From: Microvirga lupini
Lineage (GTDB): Bacteria > Pseudomonadota > Alphaproteobacteria > Rhizobiales > Beijerinckiaceae
Assembly: GCF_014191055.1 (NCBI RefSeq)
Contig: NZ_JACHWB010000011.1
Span: 1-64,000, forward strand
Length of the DNA stretch: 64,000 bases
Reading direction: 5' to 3'
Shown one piece after another: positions 44,365 to 53,167 of this stretch. The first letter of the stretch is position 1; every line of letters begins with the position of its first letter. The translations under genes and the position numbers were made by a program. The notes beneath the pieces were generated by a model. It worked only from the letters and a program-made list of their open reading frames with translations, had not been told where the DNA came from and ran no database searches.

Positions 44365-45272
44365 CCAGCCTGAACACGATCGGGCGCAGTTTGCTGCGTG
44401 ACGATACGGACATCCCTGCAAGTCCCTCTCAGGTGTTGAGGCGAGCTTCATCGGGTGGGCGCTGGCTGAAGGTTATTAGAGACATCCAGCCCGGCCTTGT
44501 GCTGTCCTGGTTCATCATGGCCGTCGTCATGCTCTGGGCATTGTTCCCACAATGGTTCACGAGCTACAGCGCAACGGTCGGCGTCGCGCGCCAGCAGCTT
44601 CGTGCACCGAGCGCCGAGCATTGGCTCGGCACCGATGCTCTGGGGCGCGATCTTCTCGCCCGCATCATCTATGGTGCTGGCAATTCGCTCACTGGCGCCT
44701 TTGTGGCCGTCGGTGTCGGCCTTCTGGTAGGCACCACACTCGGCATTATCGCGGGATCGGCCCGCGGCAGGATTGACGGCGCCATCATGCGTAGCGTCGA
44801 CGTGCTTCTGTCGATCCCGCAACTTCTCCTGTCGCTCAGCATCGTCATCCTGCTCGGGTTCGGCATCGTGAATGCCGCCATCGCGGTCGGCATCACGTCG
44901 ATCGCCAGCTTCGCGCGGCTTGCCCGCTCAGAGGTGGTGCGAGTTCGCGCCAGCGACTATGTCGAAGCCGCCTTCGGCAGCGGCGGAACGTTCAGCCGTG
45001 TGCTGCTGCGACACATCCTGCCGAACTCCCTGACCTCCGTGATTGCCTTCGCAGCCCTGCAGCTCGGCTGGGCCATCCTGACGATCTCTACCCTCGGCTT
45101 TCTCGGCTACGGTGCGCCGCCGCCCACGCCGGAATGGGGCCTGCTGATCGCCGAGGGGCGCAACTACCTCGCGCGGGCCTGGTGGCTGACGACTGTTCCC
45201 GGAATCGTCGTGATCCTCGTCGTCCTGTCGGCAAACCGCATCAGCCAGTCCTTCGGAAGGGCCAGGGCATGA
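44361..45272 (+). CDS. ABC transporter permease, DppC-like
   Basis: A 303-residue permease with a long cytoplasmic N-terminus and six helices. HWLGTDALGRDLLARIIYGA is the hallmark of DppC/OppC subunits, and VRVRASDYVEAAFGSGGTFS with RHILPNSLTSVI forms the EAA loop. It starts in the ATGA overlap with the upstream permease and ends in an ATGA overlap with the ATPase gene, indicating translational coupling. Confidence 0.9.
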   Translation: MTSLNTIGRSLLRDDTDIPASPSQVLRRASSGGRWLKVIRDIQPGLVLSWFIMAVVMLWALFPQWFTSYSATVGVARQQLRAPSAEHWLGTDALGRDLLARIIYGAGNSLTGAFVAVGVGLLVGTTLGIIAGSARGRIDGAIMRSVDVLLSIPQLLLSLSIVILLGFGIVNAAIAVGITSIASFARLARSEVVRVRASDYVEAAFGSGGTFSRVLLRHILPNSLTSVIAFAALQLGWAILTISTLGFLGYGAPPPTPEWGLLIAEGRNYLARAWWLTTVPGIVVILVVLSANRISQSFGRARA

Positions 45273-46963
45273 CCACGGCGATCACCATCAAGTCCACATC
45301 GACAGACGTCTCGAACCTGCCAGTTCTCGAAATCAGCAATCTCGCCGTCGGCTATCGCGGCAACGAGGGGTTTCAGCGGGTCGTCCATGAGGTTTCTCTC
45401 CTGGTGCGTCCGGGCGAAGTCGTGGCCCTTGTGGGTGAATCAGGGTCTGGTAAGACCACCACGGCGCAAGCGGTGATCGGGCTTCTGGCCGAGAACGGTC
45501 GGCTGGAGGCCGGCGCGGTGCGTCTCAACGGCACCGACATTGCGGGCTGGTCGCAGAAGCGGCTCGATGCCATCCGCGGCAGCAAGATAAGCCTGATCCC
45601 ACAGGATCCGACGAGTTCGCTCAACCCAGTCAAGACCATCGGCGCCCAGGTGGCCGAAGTGCTCCAGATCCACCGGCAGGGCAGCCGAGCGGAGATCGAC
45701 GCGCGAGTGATCGATCTTCTGACGCGCGTTGGCCTCTCGCAGCCCGTACTGCGCGCGAAGCAATATCCACATGAGTTGTCAGGCGGCATGCGCCAGCGTG
45801 TCCTCATCGCCATCGCGGTCGCTTTGCGACCGGCCCTGATCATCGCCGACGAGCCGACCAGCGCCCTCGACGCGACGGTGCAGAAACGCATCCTCGACCT
45901 GATCGACGAGCTGCGGCACGAATACGGCACGGCGGTTCTTCTGGTAACGCACGATCTGGGCGTTGCAGCCGACCGAGCGAACCATCTCGTCGTGCTCAAA
46001 GAGGGACGGGTTCAGGAGCAGGGGCCGACCGCCGAGGTGCTCGCTTCGCCGCGCAGCGACTACACGCGCAAGCTCCTGGCGGATGCGCCCTCGCTCGGCA
46101 AGACCCGGTCCGTTTCCCGCTCCATATCCCCACGCATTCACGGGCGCGATGATGCCATCGTGGTCGAGAACCTCGTGCAGGACTTCACTATCGGCGGAAG
46201 ACGGGATGTGTTTCGCGCGGTGGACGGCGTGTCCTTCACAGTCCAGCGGGGAACGACACACGCGATCGTCGGCGAGTCCGGCTCAGGAAAGACGACGACC
46301 GTACGCAGCATCGTGGGCTTTCAGAAGCCCACTTCCGGTCGCATCCGCGTCGACGGGATCGACGTGATGAGCCTGCACGGCGACACCCTCCGCCGGTTCC
46401 GCAAGACGATTCAGCTCGTCTACCAGAACCCATTCGCCTCCCTCGATCCGCGACAGACGATCTTCCAGATCGTCGAGGAGCCGCTTCTGAACTTCGACTG
46501 CCCGCCCAGGGAGGAGCGCGCGAGGAAGGTCCAGGCCATTCTCGATCGCGTCGGCCTCCCTCAATCGGCTCTGACCCGCAGGCCTCATGGGCTCTCGGGC
46601 GGGCAGCGGCAGCGTGTCGCCATAGCCCGCGCGCTCGTGCTCGACCCGCAGGTGCTGGTGCTCGACGAGGCGGTCTCGGCCCTCGACGTCACCGTGCAGG
46701 CGCAGATTCTGGCGCTGCTCGACGAGCTTCAGCAGGCCCTGGGACTGACATACCTGTTCATCTCTCACGATCTCGCGGTTGTCCGCCAAATCTCGGATAC
46801 GGTTTCGGTCCTGCACAACGGCCGGCAAGTCGATAGCGGCTTTGTCGAGGACGTGTTCCTGCGTCCGGAAAGCGCCTACACGCGCGAACTCATCGGCGCG
46901 ATTCCCGGCCAGCGCAAGCCGACCGGCACTGATATCACACGATCCATGGGAGCAGAGCGATGA
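45269..46963 (+). CDS. ABC transporter double ATP-binding protein (DppD-DppF fusion)
   Basis: A 564-residue protein with two complete ATPase domains. Domain 1 has VGESGSGKTTTAQ, LSGGMRQRVLIA and LIIADEPTSALD. Domain 2 has VGESGSGKTTTVR, LSGGQRQRVAIARAL and LVLDEAVSALD. Both Walker motifs and signature loops are intact. It powers the permease pair. It starts in an ATGA overlap with the DppC-like gene and ends in an ATGA overlap with the monooxygenase gene, so the transporter and monooxygenase are made as one unit. Confidence 0.93.
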   Translation: MTTAITIKSTSTDVSNLPVLEISNLAVGYRGNEGFQRVVHEVSLLVRPGEVVALVGESGSGKTTTAQAVIGLLAENGRLEAGAVRLNGTDIAGWSQKRLDAIRGSKISLIPQDPTSSLNPVKTIGAQVAEVLQIHRQGSRAEIDARVIDLLTRVGLSQPVLRAKQYPHELSGGMRQRVLIAIAVALRPALIIADEPTSALDATVQKRILDLIDELRHEYGTAVLLVTHDLGVAADRANHLVVLKEGRVQEQGPTAEVLASPRSDYTRKLLADAPSLGKTRSVSRSISPRIHGRDDAIVVENLVQDFTIGGRRDVFRAVDGVSFTVQRGTTHAIVGESGSGKTTTVRSIVGFQKPTSGRIRVDGIDVMSLHGDTLRRFRKTIQLVYQNPFASLDPRQTIFQIVEEPLLNFDCPPREERARKVQAILDRVGLPQSALTRRPHGLSGGQRQRVAIARALVLDPQVLVLDEAVSALDVTVQAQILALLDELQQALGLTYLFISHDLAVVRQISDTVSVLHNGRQVDSGFVEDVFLRPESAYTRELIGAIPGQRKPTGTDITRSMGAER

Positions 46964-48006
46964 CATTTTCCTCACGTCGCAAGAGGCTCGGGTTCTTCAC
47001 CCGCCTTCTGGACCAAGCCAGCGCGGGCGAGCGTTATCGCCTCGCGGCCGAGCAGATCATCCATGCGGAGCGAAGCGGCTTTGATTCCGCCTGGGTGGCG
47101 CAGCACCACTTCCACGAGGCTGAGGGCGGGCTTCCGTCGCCCCTTGTGTTCCTGTCTCATGTGGCGACGCGCACCTCGACTATCCGGCTCGGTACGGGCA
47201 TCATCACCCTGCCGCTCGAGAACCCCGTGCGGGTGGCGGAGGACGCGGTGGTGCTGGATCTTCTGTCCGGCGGCCGCCTCGAAGTCGGCGTCGGGAGCGG
47301 CGGCACGCCTTCCTCCTTCACGGCCTTCGGCCTCGACAGTGCCAGCCGCCCGGAAGTCTTCGACCGCAACCTCGCGGTGGTGCGCAACGCCTGGAGTGGC
47401 GGACCGTTCGAGGGTGGCGATGCCTTGTATCCGACTGCTCCTGATCTCAACAATCGGGTCTGGCAGGCAACCTTCTCGGTTGGAGGCGGCATACGTGCCG
47501 GTAAGGCTGGCGACGGCCTCATGCTCTCGCGCACGCAGCCCCGGCCGAAGGACGCGCCACACGCCTCTCTGCCGGACCTTCAGCATCCGATCATTGATGC
47601 CTATCTCGAGGCGCTGCCGGAAGGCGGCGAACCGCGCATCGTCGCATCGCGCTCGCTGTTCGTCGCCGACAATCGAGAGGACGCGCTCCGCCTCGCGGAG
47701 AAAGGATTGCGCCGGGTCGTGGCGGATTTCGCCGCCAAGGGGCACATGATCCCCGGCGACAGCCTGGCAGACATCATCGCGGCGCTCGACACCCATGTGG
47801 GCACGCCCGAGGACGTGCTCGAGAGCTTGAGCCGGGACACCACCCTGCCGCGGGTGACGGACCTCGTGTTCCAGGTCCACTCGGTTGACCCGCCGCACGA
47901 ATACATCCTGCGCTCGATCGAGCTGATCGCCAATGAGGTGGCCCCGGCCCTCGGCTGGCAGGCGCCCACGGCCATACCCGAAAAGCGCGTCGCCCTTGTG
48001 CGCTGA
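46960..48006 (+). CDS. Luciferase-like FMN-dependent monooxygenase (KPN_01858-like)
   Basis: A 348-residue LLM-class flavin oxidoreductase with an (alpha/beta)8 barrel. Landmarks are RLGFFTRLLDQ, FDSAWVAQHHFHEAEGGLPS, TSTIRLGTGIITLPLENPVR, AEDAVVLDLLSGGRLEVGVG and SVGGGIRAGKAGDGLMLSRT. It closely resembles the KPN_01858 family, which is co-encoded with this type of ABC transporter and two AhpD-like proteins. It should use reduced FMN, perhaps from the reductase at 40330, to oxidise the imported compound. The ATG at 46960 overlaps the ATPase stop by 4 bases. Confidence 0.88.
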   Translation: MTFSSRRKRLGFFTRLLDQASAGERYRLAAEQIIHAERSGFDSAWVAQHHFHEAEGGLPSPLVFLSHVATRTSTIRLGTGIITLPLENPVRVAEDAVVLDLLSGGRLEVGVGSGGTPSSFTAFGLDSASRPEVFDRNLAVVRNAWSGGPFEGGDALYPTAPDLNNRVWQATFSVGGGIRAGKAGDGLMLSRTQPRPKDAPHASLPDLQHPIIDAYLEALPEGGEPRIVASRSLFVADNREDALRLAEKGLRRVVADFAAKGHMIPGDSLADIIAALDTHVGTPEDVLESLSRDTTLPRVTDLVFQVHSVDPPHEYILRSIELIANEVAPALGWQAPTAIPEKRVALVR

Positions 48007-48041
48007 ACCCACCACGCCAACACATGGAATGTGAGGAGACC

Positions 48042-48707
48042 ATGAGCATCATCATATCGGACATCATCGATCATCTTGCCGGCATCCAGCCGGGCTCCAG
48101 CCTCGACCGGCTGCGTGATCAGCGGCCGCAGGCGCGGGAGAACGCGCAGAAGAGCTATCTGGCCCTGTTCGAGCCTGAGTTCCCTGGCGACGTCACCGCG
48201 CTTGAACGCTACGCCGTCGCGACTTTCGTGGCCGGTCTCCATCGCCAGCCGCATGTGACTGACTTCTACGCGGCAAACCTGCAAACGCTCGGCTCACCGG
48301 AGATCGCTGCGGCAATCGAAGCAGAGATCGCCCAGGGCGTAACGGAAGGCCCCTATGGTCGCTACCCGCCGGGTCCGCTCACCGTTGAGGACGTGGTGGG
48401 ACCGGACTATCAGGTTTCCGCCGATCACAAGGAATCTCTCGGAGCGCGGCTCGCTGCGGGACTCGAGCATGCACACCTACTCGTTTTCCGTCCGCGCGAC
48501 GCAAGTCCGGCCGCCTTGCAGAAACTCCTTGATGCAGGCTGGTCGACAACGGACATCGTGACCCTGTCGCAACTGGTGTCCTTCCTGTCATTCCAGATCC
48601 GCGTTGTCGCGGGCTTGCGAACCCTTGCAGGCGCGTCCTCAGTTCAGACCACTGATGCGGAGTTCACGCAGATCTTCACCGGCGTCCTGGCGTCGGGCGC
48701 CGTTTGA
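48042..48707 (+). CDS. CMD-domain protein, Avi_7170-like
   Basis: A 221-residue protein of the carboxymuconolactone decarboxylase/AhpD superfamily, resembling the Avi_7170 family. Helical landmarks are IIDHLAGIQPGSSLDRLRDQ and LLDAGWSTTDIVTLSQLVSF followed by LSFQIRVVAGLR. It lacks the C-x-x-C redox pair of true AhpD proteins, so peroxidase activity is unlikely and a structural or substrate-processing role with the partner at 48722 is more plausible. The ATG at 48042 has GAGGAGACC upstream. Confidence 0.83.
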   Translation: MSIIISDIIDHLAGIQPGSSLDRLRDQRPQARENAQKSYLALFEPEFPGDVTALERYAVATFVAGLHRQPHVTDFYAANLQTLGSPEIAAAIEAEIAQGVTEGPYGRYPPGPLTVEDVVGPDYQVSADHKESLGARLAAGLEHAHLLVFRPRDASPAALQKLLDAGWSTTDIVTLSQLVSFLSFQIRVVAGLRTLAGASSVQTTDAEFTQIFTGVLASGAV

Positions 48708-48721
48708 GAAGGAACCCTTCC

Positions 48722-49330
48722 ATGACCGAGACAACACTGTCACACCCCGGTAACCGCGAGCCCACCGTCTTCACGCAGGAGCAGCTGGGCTGGGTGCCGT
48801 GGCTGGAGCCGTTTCCCGCCGATCAGCTGACTGAGAGGCATTGGGCCGGTCTCGTCGACGCCTCGCGCGCCAAGTCGCCTTATTTCCTGCTGCTCGCGCG
48901 CGACCCGGATGTCCTGCAGGCCAGAACGAAGACGGACAAAGACATCTTCTACAACACGAGCAACGGCTTGCTACGTGCCGAGCGGGAACTTGCCGCAACA
49001 GCCACCTCACGCTCCAACGGCTGCATCTTCTGCGCCTCTGTCCACTCCCGGTTCGCAACGCAATATTCCAAGCGCGGTACCGACGTTCAGCGGCTTCTCG
49101 ACGAGGGAGTCGAGGTGGATATCGACAGCCGTTGGAATGCGATCATCGAAGCGTCGGTCACGCTGACGGCTACACCTCTCGCGTTCGGCGACGAGCAGAT
49201 CAAGGCCTTGCGCACGGCCGGGCTCGATGATCTGGAGATTGTGGATGTGATCAACGGCGCGGCCTTCTTCAACTGGGCCAACCGGTTGATGCTCTCCCTC
49301 GGGGAGCCCTCGCCACCAAGCGAGACTTAA
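48722..49330 (+). CDS. Alkylhydroperoxidase-domain protein, Avi_7169-like
   Basis: A 202-residue AhpD-superfamily protein resembling the Avi_7169 family. The redox centre is intact: SNGCIFCASVHSRFATQYSK gives C-x2-C-x3-H. Other landmarks are YFLLLARDPDVLQARTKTDK, NAIIEASVTLTATPLAF and VDVINGAAFFNWANRLM. It probably forms a complex or pathway with the monooxygenase and the CMD protein. The ATG at 48722 has GAAGGAAC upstream. It is the last gene of the operon, converging on the siderophore ATPase gene. Confidence 0.87.
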   Translation: MTETTLSHPGNREPTVFTQEQLGWVPWLEPFPADQLTERHWAGLVDASRAKSPYFLLLARDPDVLQARTKTDKDIFYNTSNGLLRAERELAATATSRSNGCIFCASVHSRFATQYSKRGTDVQRLLDEGVEVDIDSRWNAIIEASVTLTATPLAFGDEQIKALRTAGLDDLEIVDVINGAAFFNWANRLMLSLGEPSPPSET

Positions 49331-49403
49331 AGCAGGTCGGGCGGCCTCAGACCAAGGAATATTGCGGTGGCGGGAGATTGCAGTCTGGGTGCGGTCTCTC
49401 CAA

Positions 49404-50162
49404 TCACATGTAATAGACCGAGATTTTCCGACCACGGATCTCCTGGACCTCCACGTTCATGCCGTAGACTTCCTGGATCACGGCGCTCGTCATGATTGCA
49501 TCGGGGGTGCCATGACGCACGATGGTGCCATCGCGCATGGCCACGATATAGTCGGAATAGCAGGAGGCGAAGTTGATGTCGTGCAGGACGAGGACAATTG
49601 TTTTGTCCAGCGCATCAGCAGCCTGCCGCAAAAGCTTCATCATGCCGACCGCGTGCTTCATGTCGAGGTTGTTCAGCGGTTCGTCGAAGAGCACGTAGTC
49701 CGTGTCCTGACAGAGCACCATGGCCACATAGGCGCGCTGGCGCTGCCCGCCCGACAGTTCATCGAGAAACCGGTCGGCGAGGAGCTCCAGGCCGAGAAAG
49801 CTGATAGCCCTGGAGGCATGATCCCGATCTTCGACCGTGAGACGGCCCTTGGAATAGGGATAGCGGCCGAACTCCACCAGATCCCGCACCGTGAGCCGGG
49901 AAGCAATCCGGTTGTCCTGCCTCAGGATCGACAGGCGCTTCGCCAGAACGTCGGACGGTGTGCTGGTAACGTCGAGCCCTTCAACGGTCACCGTTCCGGC
50001 ACTCATGGGCATGAGACGGCTGATCATCGACAGAAGGGTAGATTTGCCCGCCCCGTTGGGTCCGATGATGGACGTGATGCCACGACGGGGAATCGTAAGC
50101 GACACGTCGCGCACGACGATGGTGTCGCCATAGGTCTTGGTGGCGTTCGCAACCTCGATCAT
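49404..50162 (-). CDS. Iron-siderophore ABC transporter ATP-binding protein
   Basis: A 252-residue ATPase of the FepC/FhuC/CeuD type. It contains IIGPNGAGKSTLLSMI (Walker A), LSGGQRQRAYVAMVL (signature), DYVLFDEPLNNLD (Walker B) and VLHDINFASCYSD (switch His). It energises uptake of a ferric siderophore across the inner membrane. Its ATG at 50162 overlaps the permease stop by 4 bases, and it is the last gene of the minus-strand siderophore operon. Confidence 0.93.
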   Translation of the reverse strand: MIEVANATKTYGDTIVVRDVSLTIPRRGITSIIGPNGAGKSTLLSMISRLMPMSAGTVTVEGLDVTSTPSDVLAKRLSILRQDNRIASRLTVRDLVEFGRYPYSKGRLTVEDRDHASRAISFLGLELLADRFLDELSGGQRQRAYVAMVLCQDTDYVLFDEPLNNLDMKHAVGMMKLLRQAADALDKTIVLVLHDINFASCYSDYIVAMRDGTIVRHGTPDAIMTSAVIQEVYGMNVEVQEIRGRKISVYYM

Positions 50163-51124
50163 CGGGCTGCTCCTCTGATCAGGAGGGCGAGGAAGACAAT
50201 CCCGCCCACGAATTCGATGACGATGCTGAGTGCCGTGTCGAAGGCAAAAACCCGCTCAAGGACAAGCTGGCCGCCGACGAGGCAGATGACGGCGATCAGG
50301 GCTGCCACAGGAAGCACATAGCGATGCTTGTGGGAGCCAGTGATCTGGTGGGCGAGGCTAGCGACCAGGAGTCCAAAGAAGGTGATCGGACCCACCAAGG
50401 CCGTGGAAACCGACACGAGGATTGCCACCAGGATCAGCACGATGGTGACCACCCGGCTATGATCGATCCCTAGGCTGATCGATGTCTCCCGCCCGAGGGA
50501 CAAGACGTCATAGGTGTTGATGAAGCGCAATCCGACGATGGAAACGGCCAGCACCGTGGCGGTGGAAATGGCCAGAAGATCGCTGTTCACATTGTTGAAG
50601 CTGGCGAAGAGGCGGTCCTGCAGAAGCACGAATTCGTTAGGGTCGATGATGCGCTGCATGAAACCCGACAGGCTGCGAAACAACACGCCGAACACGATGC
50701 CCACGAGGACGAGCAGGTGAATGCTTCGGCTGTTGCCTGAGAAGAGCCATCGGTAGAGCGCAGTCGAGAAAGCCACCATGGCGGCGACATTGAAGACGAA
50801 CAGCAGGCGCGGATCCAGAGCCGCCACGCCGGCGGATCCGATCGTGAAGATCAGGCTCGTCTGAATAAGGATGTAGAGCGAGTCGAAGCCCATAATCGAG
50901 GGCGTCAGGATTCTGTTGTGGCTCACCGTCTGGAACAGCACGGTCGAGACGGCGATGGCATAGCCAACCAGGACCATGGACAGGACCTTCATGCCCCGGA
51001 AAGGCAGGATGAAGTCCCAGCGCCCCCTGGCATTCAGGGTCATGAACAGCGCCATCCCGCACACCGCGATCGCGGCGAGGATCAGGAGCACCTGGACCGG
51101 CTGTTTTTCCTTCCATTCACGCAA
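50159..51124 (-). CDS. Iron-siderophore ABC transporter permease (FecCD family), subunit 2
   Basis: A 321-residue permease with about nine helices. Landmarks are QTVSHNRILTPSIMGFDSLY, YDVLSLGRETSISLGIDHSR, ALVGPITFFGLLVASLAHQI and GSHKHRYVLPVAALIAVICL. It belongs to the FecCD family and pairs with the permease at 51117, whose gene overlaps its start by 8 bases. Confidence 0.9.
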   Translation of the reverse strand: MREWKEKQPVQVLLILAAIAVCGMALFMTLNARGRWDFILPFRGMKVLSMVLVGYAIAVSTVLFQTVSHNRILTPSIMGFDSLYILIQTSLIFTIGSAGVAALDPRLLFVFNVAAMVAFSTALYRWLFSGNSRSIHLLVLVGIVFGVLFRSLSGFMQRIIDPNEFVLLQDRLFASFNNVNSDLLAISTATVLAVSIVGLRFINTYDVLSLGRETSISLGIDHSRVVTIVLILVAILVSVSTALVGPITFFGLLVASLAHQITGSHKHRYVLPVAALIAVICLVGGQLVLERVFAFDTALSIVIEFVGGIVFLALLIRGAAR

Positions 51125-52079
51125 GGCGTTCGCGCCCCTTGAGCAGAAGAATCAGAAACAGGCCGCTGCCGACAATGCCCATGATTGTCCCGATGGGAAC
51201 CTCGTACGGGTAGTAAACGACACGTCCGATGATGTCGCAGGCAAGCACGAGGCCAGCACCCAGTGCCGCGATCCAGGGAAGGGAGCGGCGCATATTGTCA
51301 CCGATCATCAGGCTGACCACGTTCGGCACGATCAGCCCGAGGAAAGGCAGCATGCCAATCGTTACGACAATGGTGGCCGTCACCATTGCCACGATGACGA
51401 GCCCCAACGAAACGACGCTGCGGTAACGAAGTCCAAGATTGGTGGTGAAGTCACGTCCCATTCCGGCCAAGGTGAGGCGGTCGGCGGCAAAATAGGCCAG
51501 AACCATCAGAGCGAAGGCCACCCACAACAGCTCGTAGCGGCCGCGCAGCACCCCTGAGAAGTCGCCTGTTGTCCAGGCATTGAGGGATTGCAGCAGATCG
51601 AAGCGATAGGCGAAGAACGTGGTGATTGCGCTGATAACCCCACCCAGCATGATACCGACAAGCGGCACGGTCAGCACCGAGCGCAGGGGTATGAGCCGGA
51701 GGATGCGCAGGAACAGGGCGGTCCCGGCCAGGGCGCAAGCCGCGGCGGCCACCATCTTCACGACAACCGGAGACTCAGGCGCAAGGAGCGTCACGATGAG
51801 CAGACCGAGGCTCGCGGATTCCACGGTTCCTGCAGTGGAGGGCTCGACGAAGCGGTTCTGGGTCAGCATCTGCATGATCGTCCCGGCGACCGCCATGGCC
51901 ATCCCGGCCAGAATGAGGGACAGCGTGCGAGGAATGCGGGACACCAGCAGAATCTGGGTCGCCTGTTGCCCCTCGTCGCCCGAAACCAACCCAGCCAGCG
52001 ATAGGTCACTGGCGCCGATCAGAAGGCTGATCAGCGAAAGCACAATCAGGGCGGTCGTGGTGAGGAGAAGGCGCATCAC
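51117..52079 (-). CDS. Iron-siderophore ABC transporter permease (FecCD family), subunit 1
   Basis: A 320-residue permease. It has LSLILAGMAMAVAGTIMQML and TQNRFVEPSTAGTVESASLG (the FecCD substrate-channel motif), and GMLPFLGLIVPNVVSLMIGD, with nine or so hydrophobic segments. It forms the channel with the subunit at 50159. The gene follows the binding-protein gene by about 100 bases that contain a strong hairpin. Confidence 0.9.
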   Translation of the reverse strand: MMRLLLTTTALIVLSLISLLIGASDLSLAGLVSGDEGQQATQILLVSRIPRTLSLILAGMAMAVAGTIMQMLTQNRFVEPSTAGTVESASLGLLIVTLLAPESPVVVKMVAAAACALAGTALFLRILRLIPLRSVLTVPLVGIMLGGVISAITTFFAYRFDLLQSLNAWTTGDFSGVLRGRYELLWVAFALMVLAYFAADRLTLAGMGRDFTTNLGLRYRSVVSLGLVIVAMVTATIVVTIGMLPFLGLIVPNVVSLMIGDNMRRSLPWIAALGAGLVLACDIIGRVVYYPYEVPIGTIMGIVGSGLFLILLLKGRERLA

Positions 52080-52119
52080 AATCGGTCAGGAGCGGGCTCA
52101 ACAAGGGACATAAGGCAAA

Positions 52120-52142
52120 GCGGATCGCACTGGGCGATCCGC
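52120..52142 (-). terminator. Intercistronic hairpin after the siderophore-binding protein gene
   Basis: GCGGATCGC (52120-52128) and GCGATCCGC (52134-52142) form a perfect 9-bp stem with the 5-base loop ACTGG. On the minus strand it is followed by TTTGCCTTATG, a weak U-tract. It probably attenuates transcription so that the binding protein is made in excess of the permeases. Confidence 0.6.
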
Positions 52143-52180
52143 GGGTAAGGCAATGCCTCGAAGAATGGGCTCGTTCAAGC

Positions 52181-53110
52181 CTATTTCTTGGCGAGCGCCT
52201 TCGCGATCTGGTCAACGCTGGCCTGCATGGCCGTCAGTCCGCCGCCGATGAGATACCAATTGGTTGGATCGAGATAGACCACCTGATTGGTCTTCCAGGC
52301 CTTGGTCTGGGCAATGAGGTCATTGTCCAACACCTTTTTGGCCGCGCCGCCGTTCTGACCTGTCGCAGCGTCACGGTCGATCACGAAGAACCAGTCGGGA
52401 TTGGTCTTGAGGATGAACTCGGCGCTGACGGCCTGGCCGTGGTTCGTGGTGGCGAGCCCTTCGACGGCCGGCACGATTCCGAACCCGGTGTGCAGATGCC
52501 CGAACCGGGAGCCCGGCCCATAGGCGCTCATCTTGCCTCCGGTGGTAAGAACGAGAAGGCCCTTGCCGGCCGTCGAGGCCTCCCGCCGGAGGTCGGCCAT
52601 GGATTTTTCGAGCTTGGCGAGATGCCTCTCGGCTTCGGCCCTCTTATCGAAGATCTGGGCCAGAAGCTGAACGTTGCGCTGGACGCTGCCGACATAATCC
52701 TTTGGATCGACAGTCATGTCGATCGTAGGAGCGATCTTCGCCAGATCAGCATATTTTACGCTGGAGCGGCCGCCGACAATGATCAGGTCCGGGCCAGCGG
52801 CATTAACCGCCTCGTAGTCCGGCTCGAACAGCGTTCCGACCTTTTCGTATTTGTCTGAGCCATACTTTGCGAGATATTCGGGGAAGCGCGCCGTCGGAAC
52901 ACCCGCGACCTCCACACCAAGCGTGTTCAGCGTGTCGAGCGAAGCAAGATCGAAGGCAAGGATCTTCTTGGGCCTCATGGGCACCGTTGTCTCGCCCTTC
53001 GCATGCTGAACCTTGAGGTCCTGCGCGATGGCGGTAGGGGAACCAAGCGCGAAGGTGCCGCCAAAGAAGGCGGCAACGATACCTGTGAGACGGGCGGAAA
53101 TATCCATCAT
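52181..53110 (-). CDS. Siderophore ABC transporter substrate-binding protein
   Basis: A 309-residue periplasmic protein with a signal peptide (LTGIVAAFFGGTFALGSPTAIAQ) and a class III binding-protein fold: RPKKILAFDLASLDTLNTLG, PDLIIVGGRSSVKYADLAKI, LLVLTTGGKMSAYGPGSRFG and NPDWFFVIDRDAATGQ. The pattern resembles FatB/CeuE/YclQ-type catecholate-siderophore-binding proteins. The ATG at 53110 is preferred because GGAGAG lies just upstream; an ATG at 53125 lacks one. It is the first gene of the importer, behind the TonB receptor gene. Confidence 0.88.
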   Translation of the reverse strand: MMDISARLTGIVAAFFGGTFALGSPTAIAQDLKVQHAKGETTVPMRPKKILAFDLASLDTLNTLGVEVAGVPTARFPEYLAKYGSDKYEKVGTLFEPDYEAVNAAGPDLIIVGGRSSVKYADLAKIAPTIDMTVDPKDYVGSVQRNVQLLAQIFDKRAEAERHLAKLEKSMADLRREASTAGKGLLVLTTGGKMSAYGPGSRFGHLHTGFGIVPAVEGLATTNHGQAVSAEFILKTNPDWFFVIDRDAATGQNGGAAKKVLDNDLIAQTKAWKTNQVVYLDPTNWYLIGGGLTAMQASVDQIAKALAKK

Positions 53111-53167
53111 GATACTGCTCTCCATGAAATGATTGCAAAAGGAGGGAAGGGGACTCCCTCTCCGTGG

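Noticed and set aside
46972..48015. Long minus-strand frame opposite the luciferase-like monooxygenase
   Set aside because: Its composition is that of an antisense shadow, and the plus-strand gene has clear family motifs and an ATGA overlap with its neighbour.
53134..53160. GAGGGA...TCCCTC inverted repeat between the receptor and binding-protein genes
   Set aside because: The stem is only about 6 bp in a purine-rich stretch and may simply be part of the ribosome-binding region, so it was not called a terminator.
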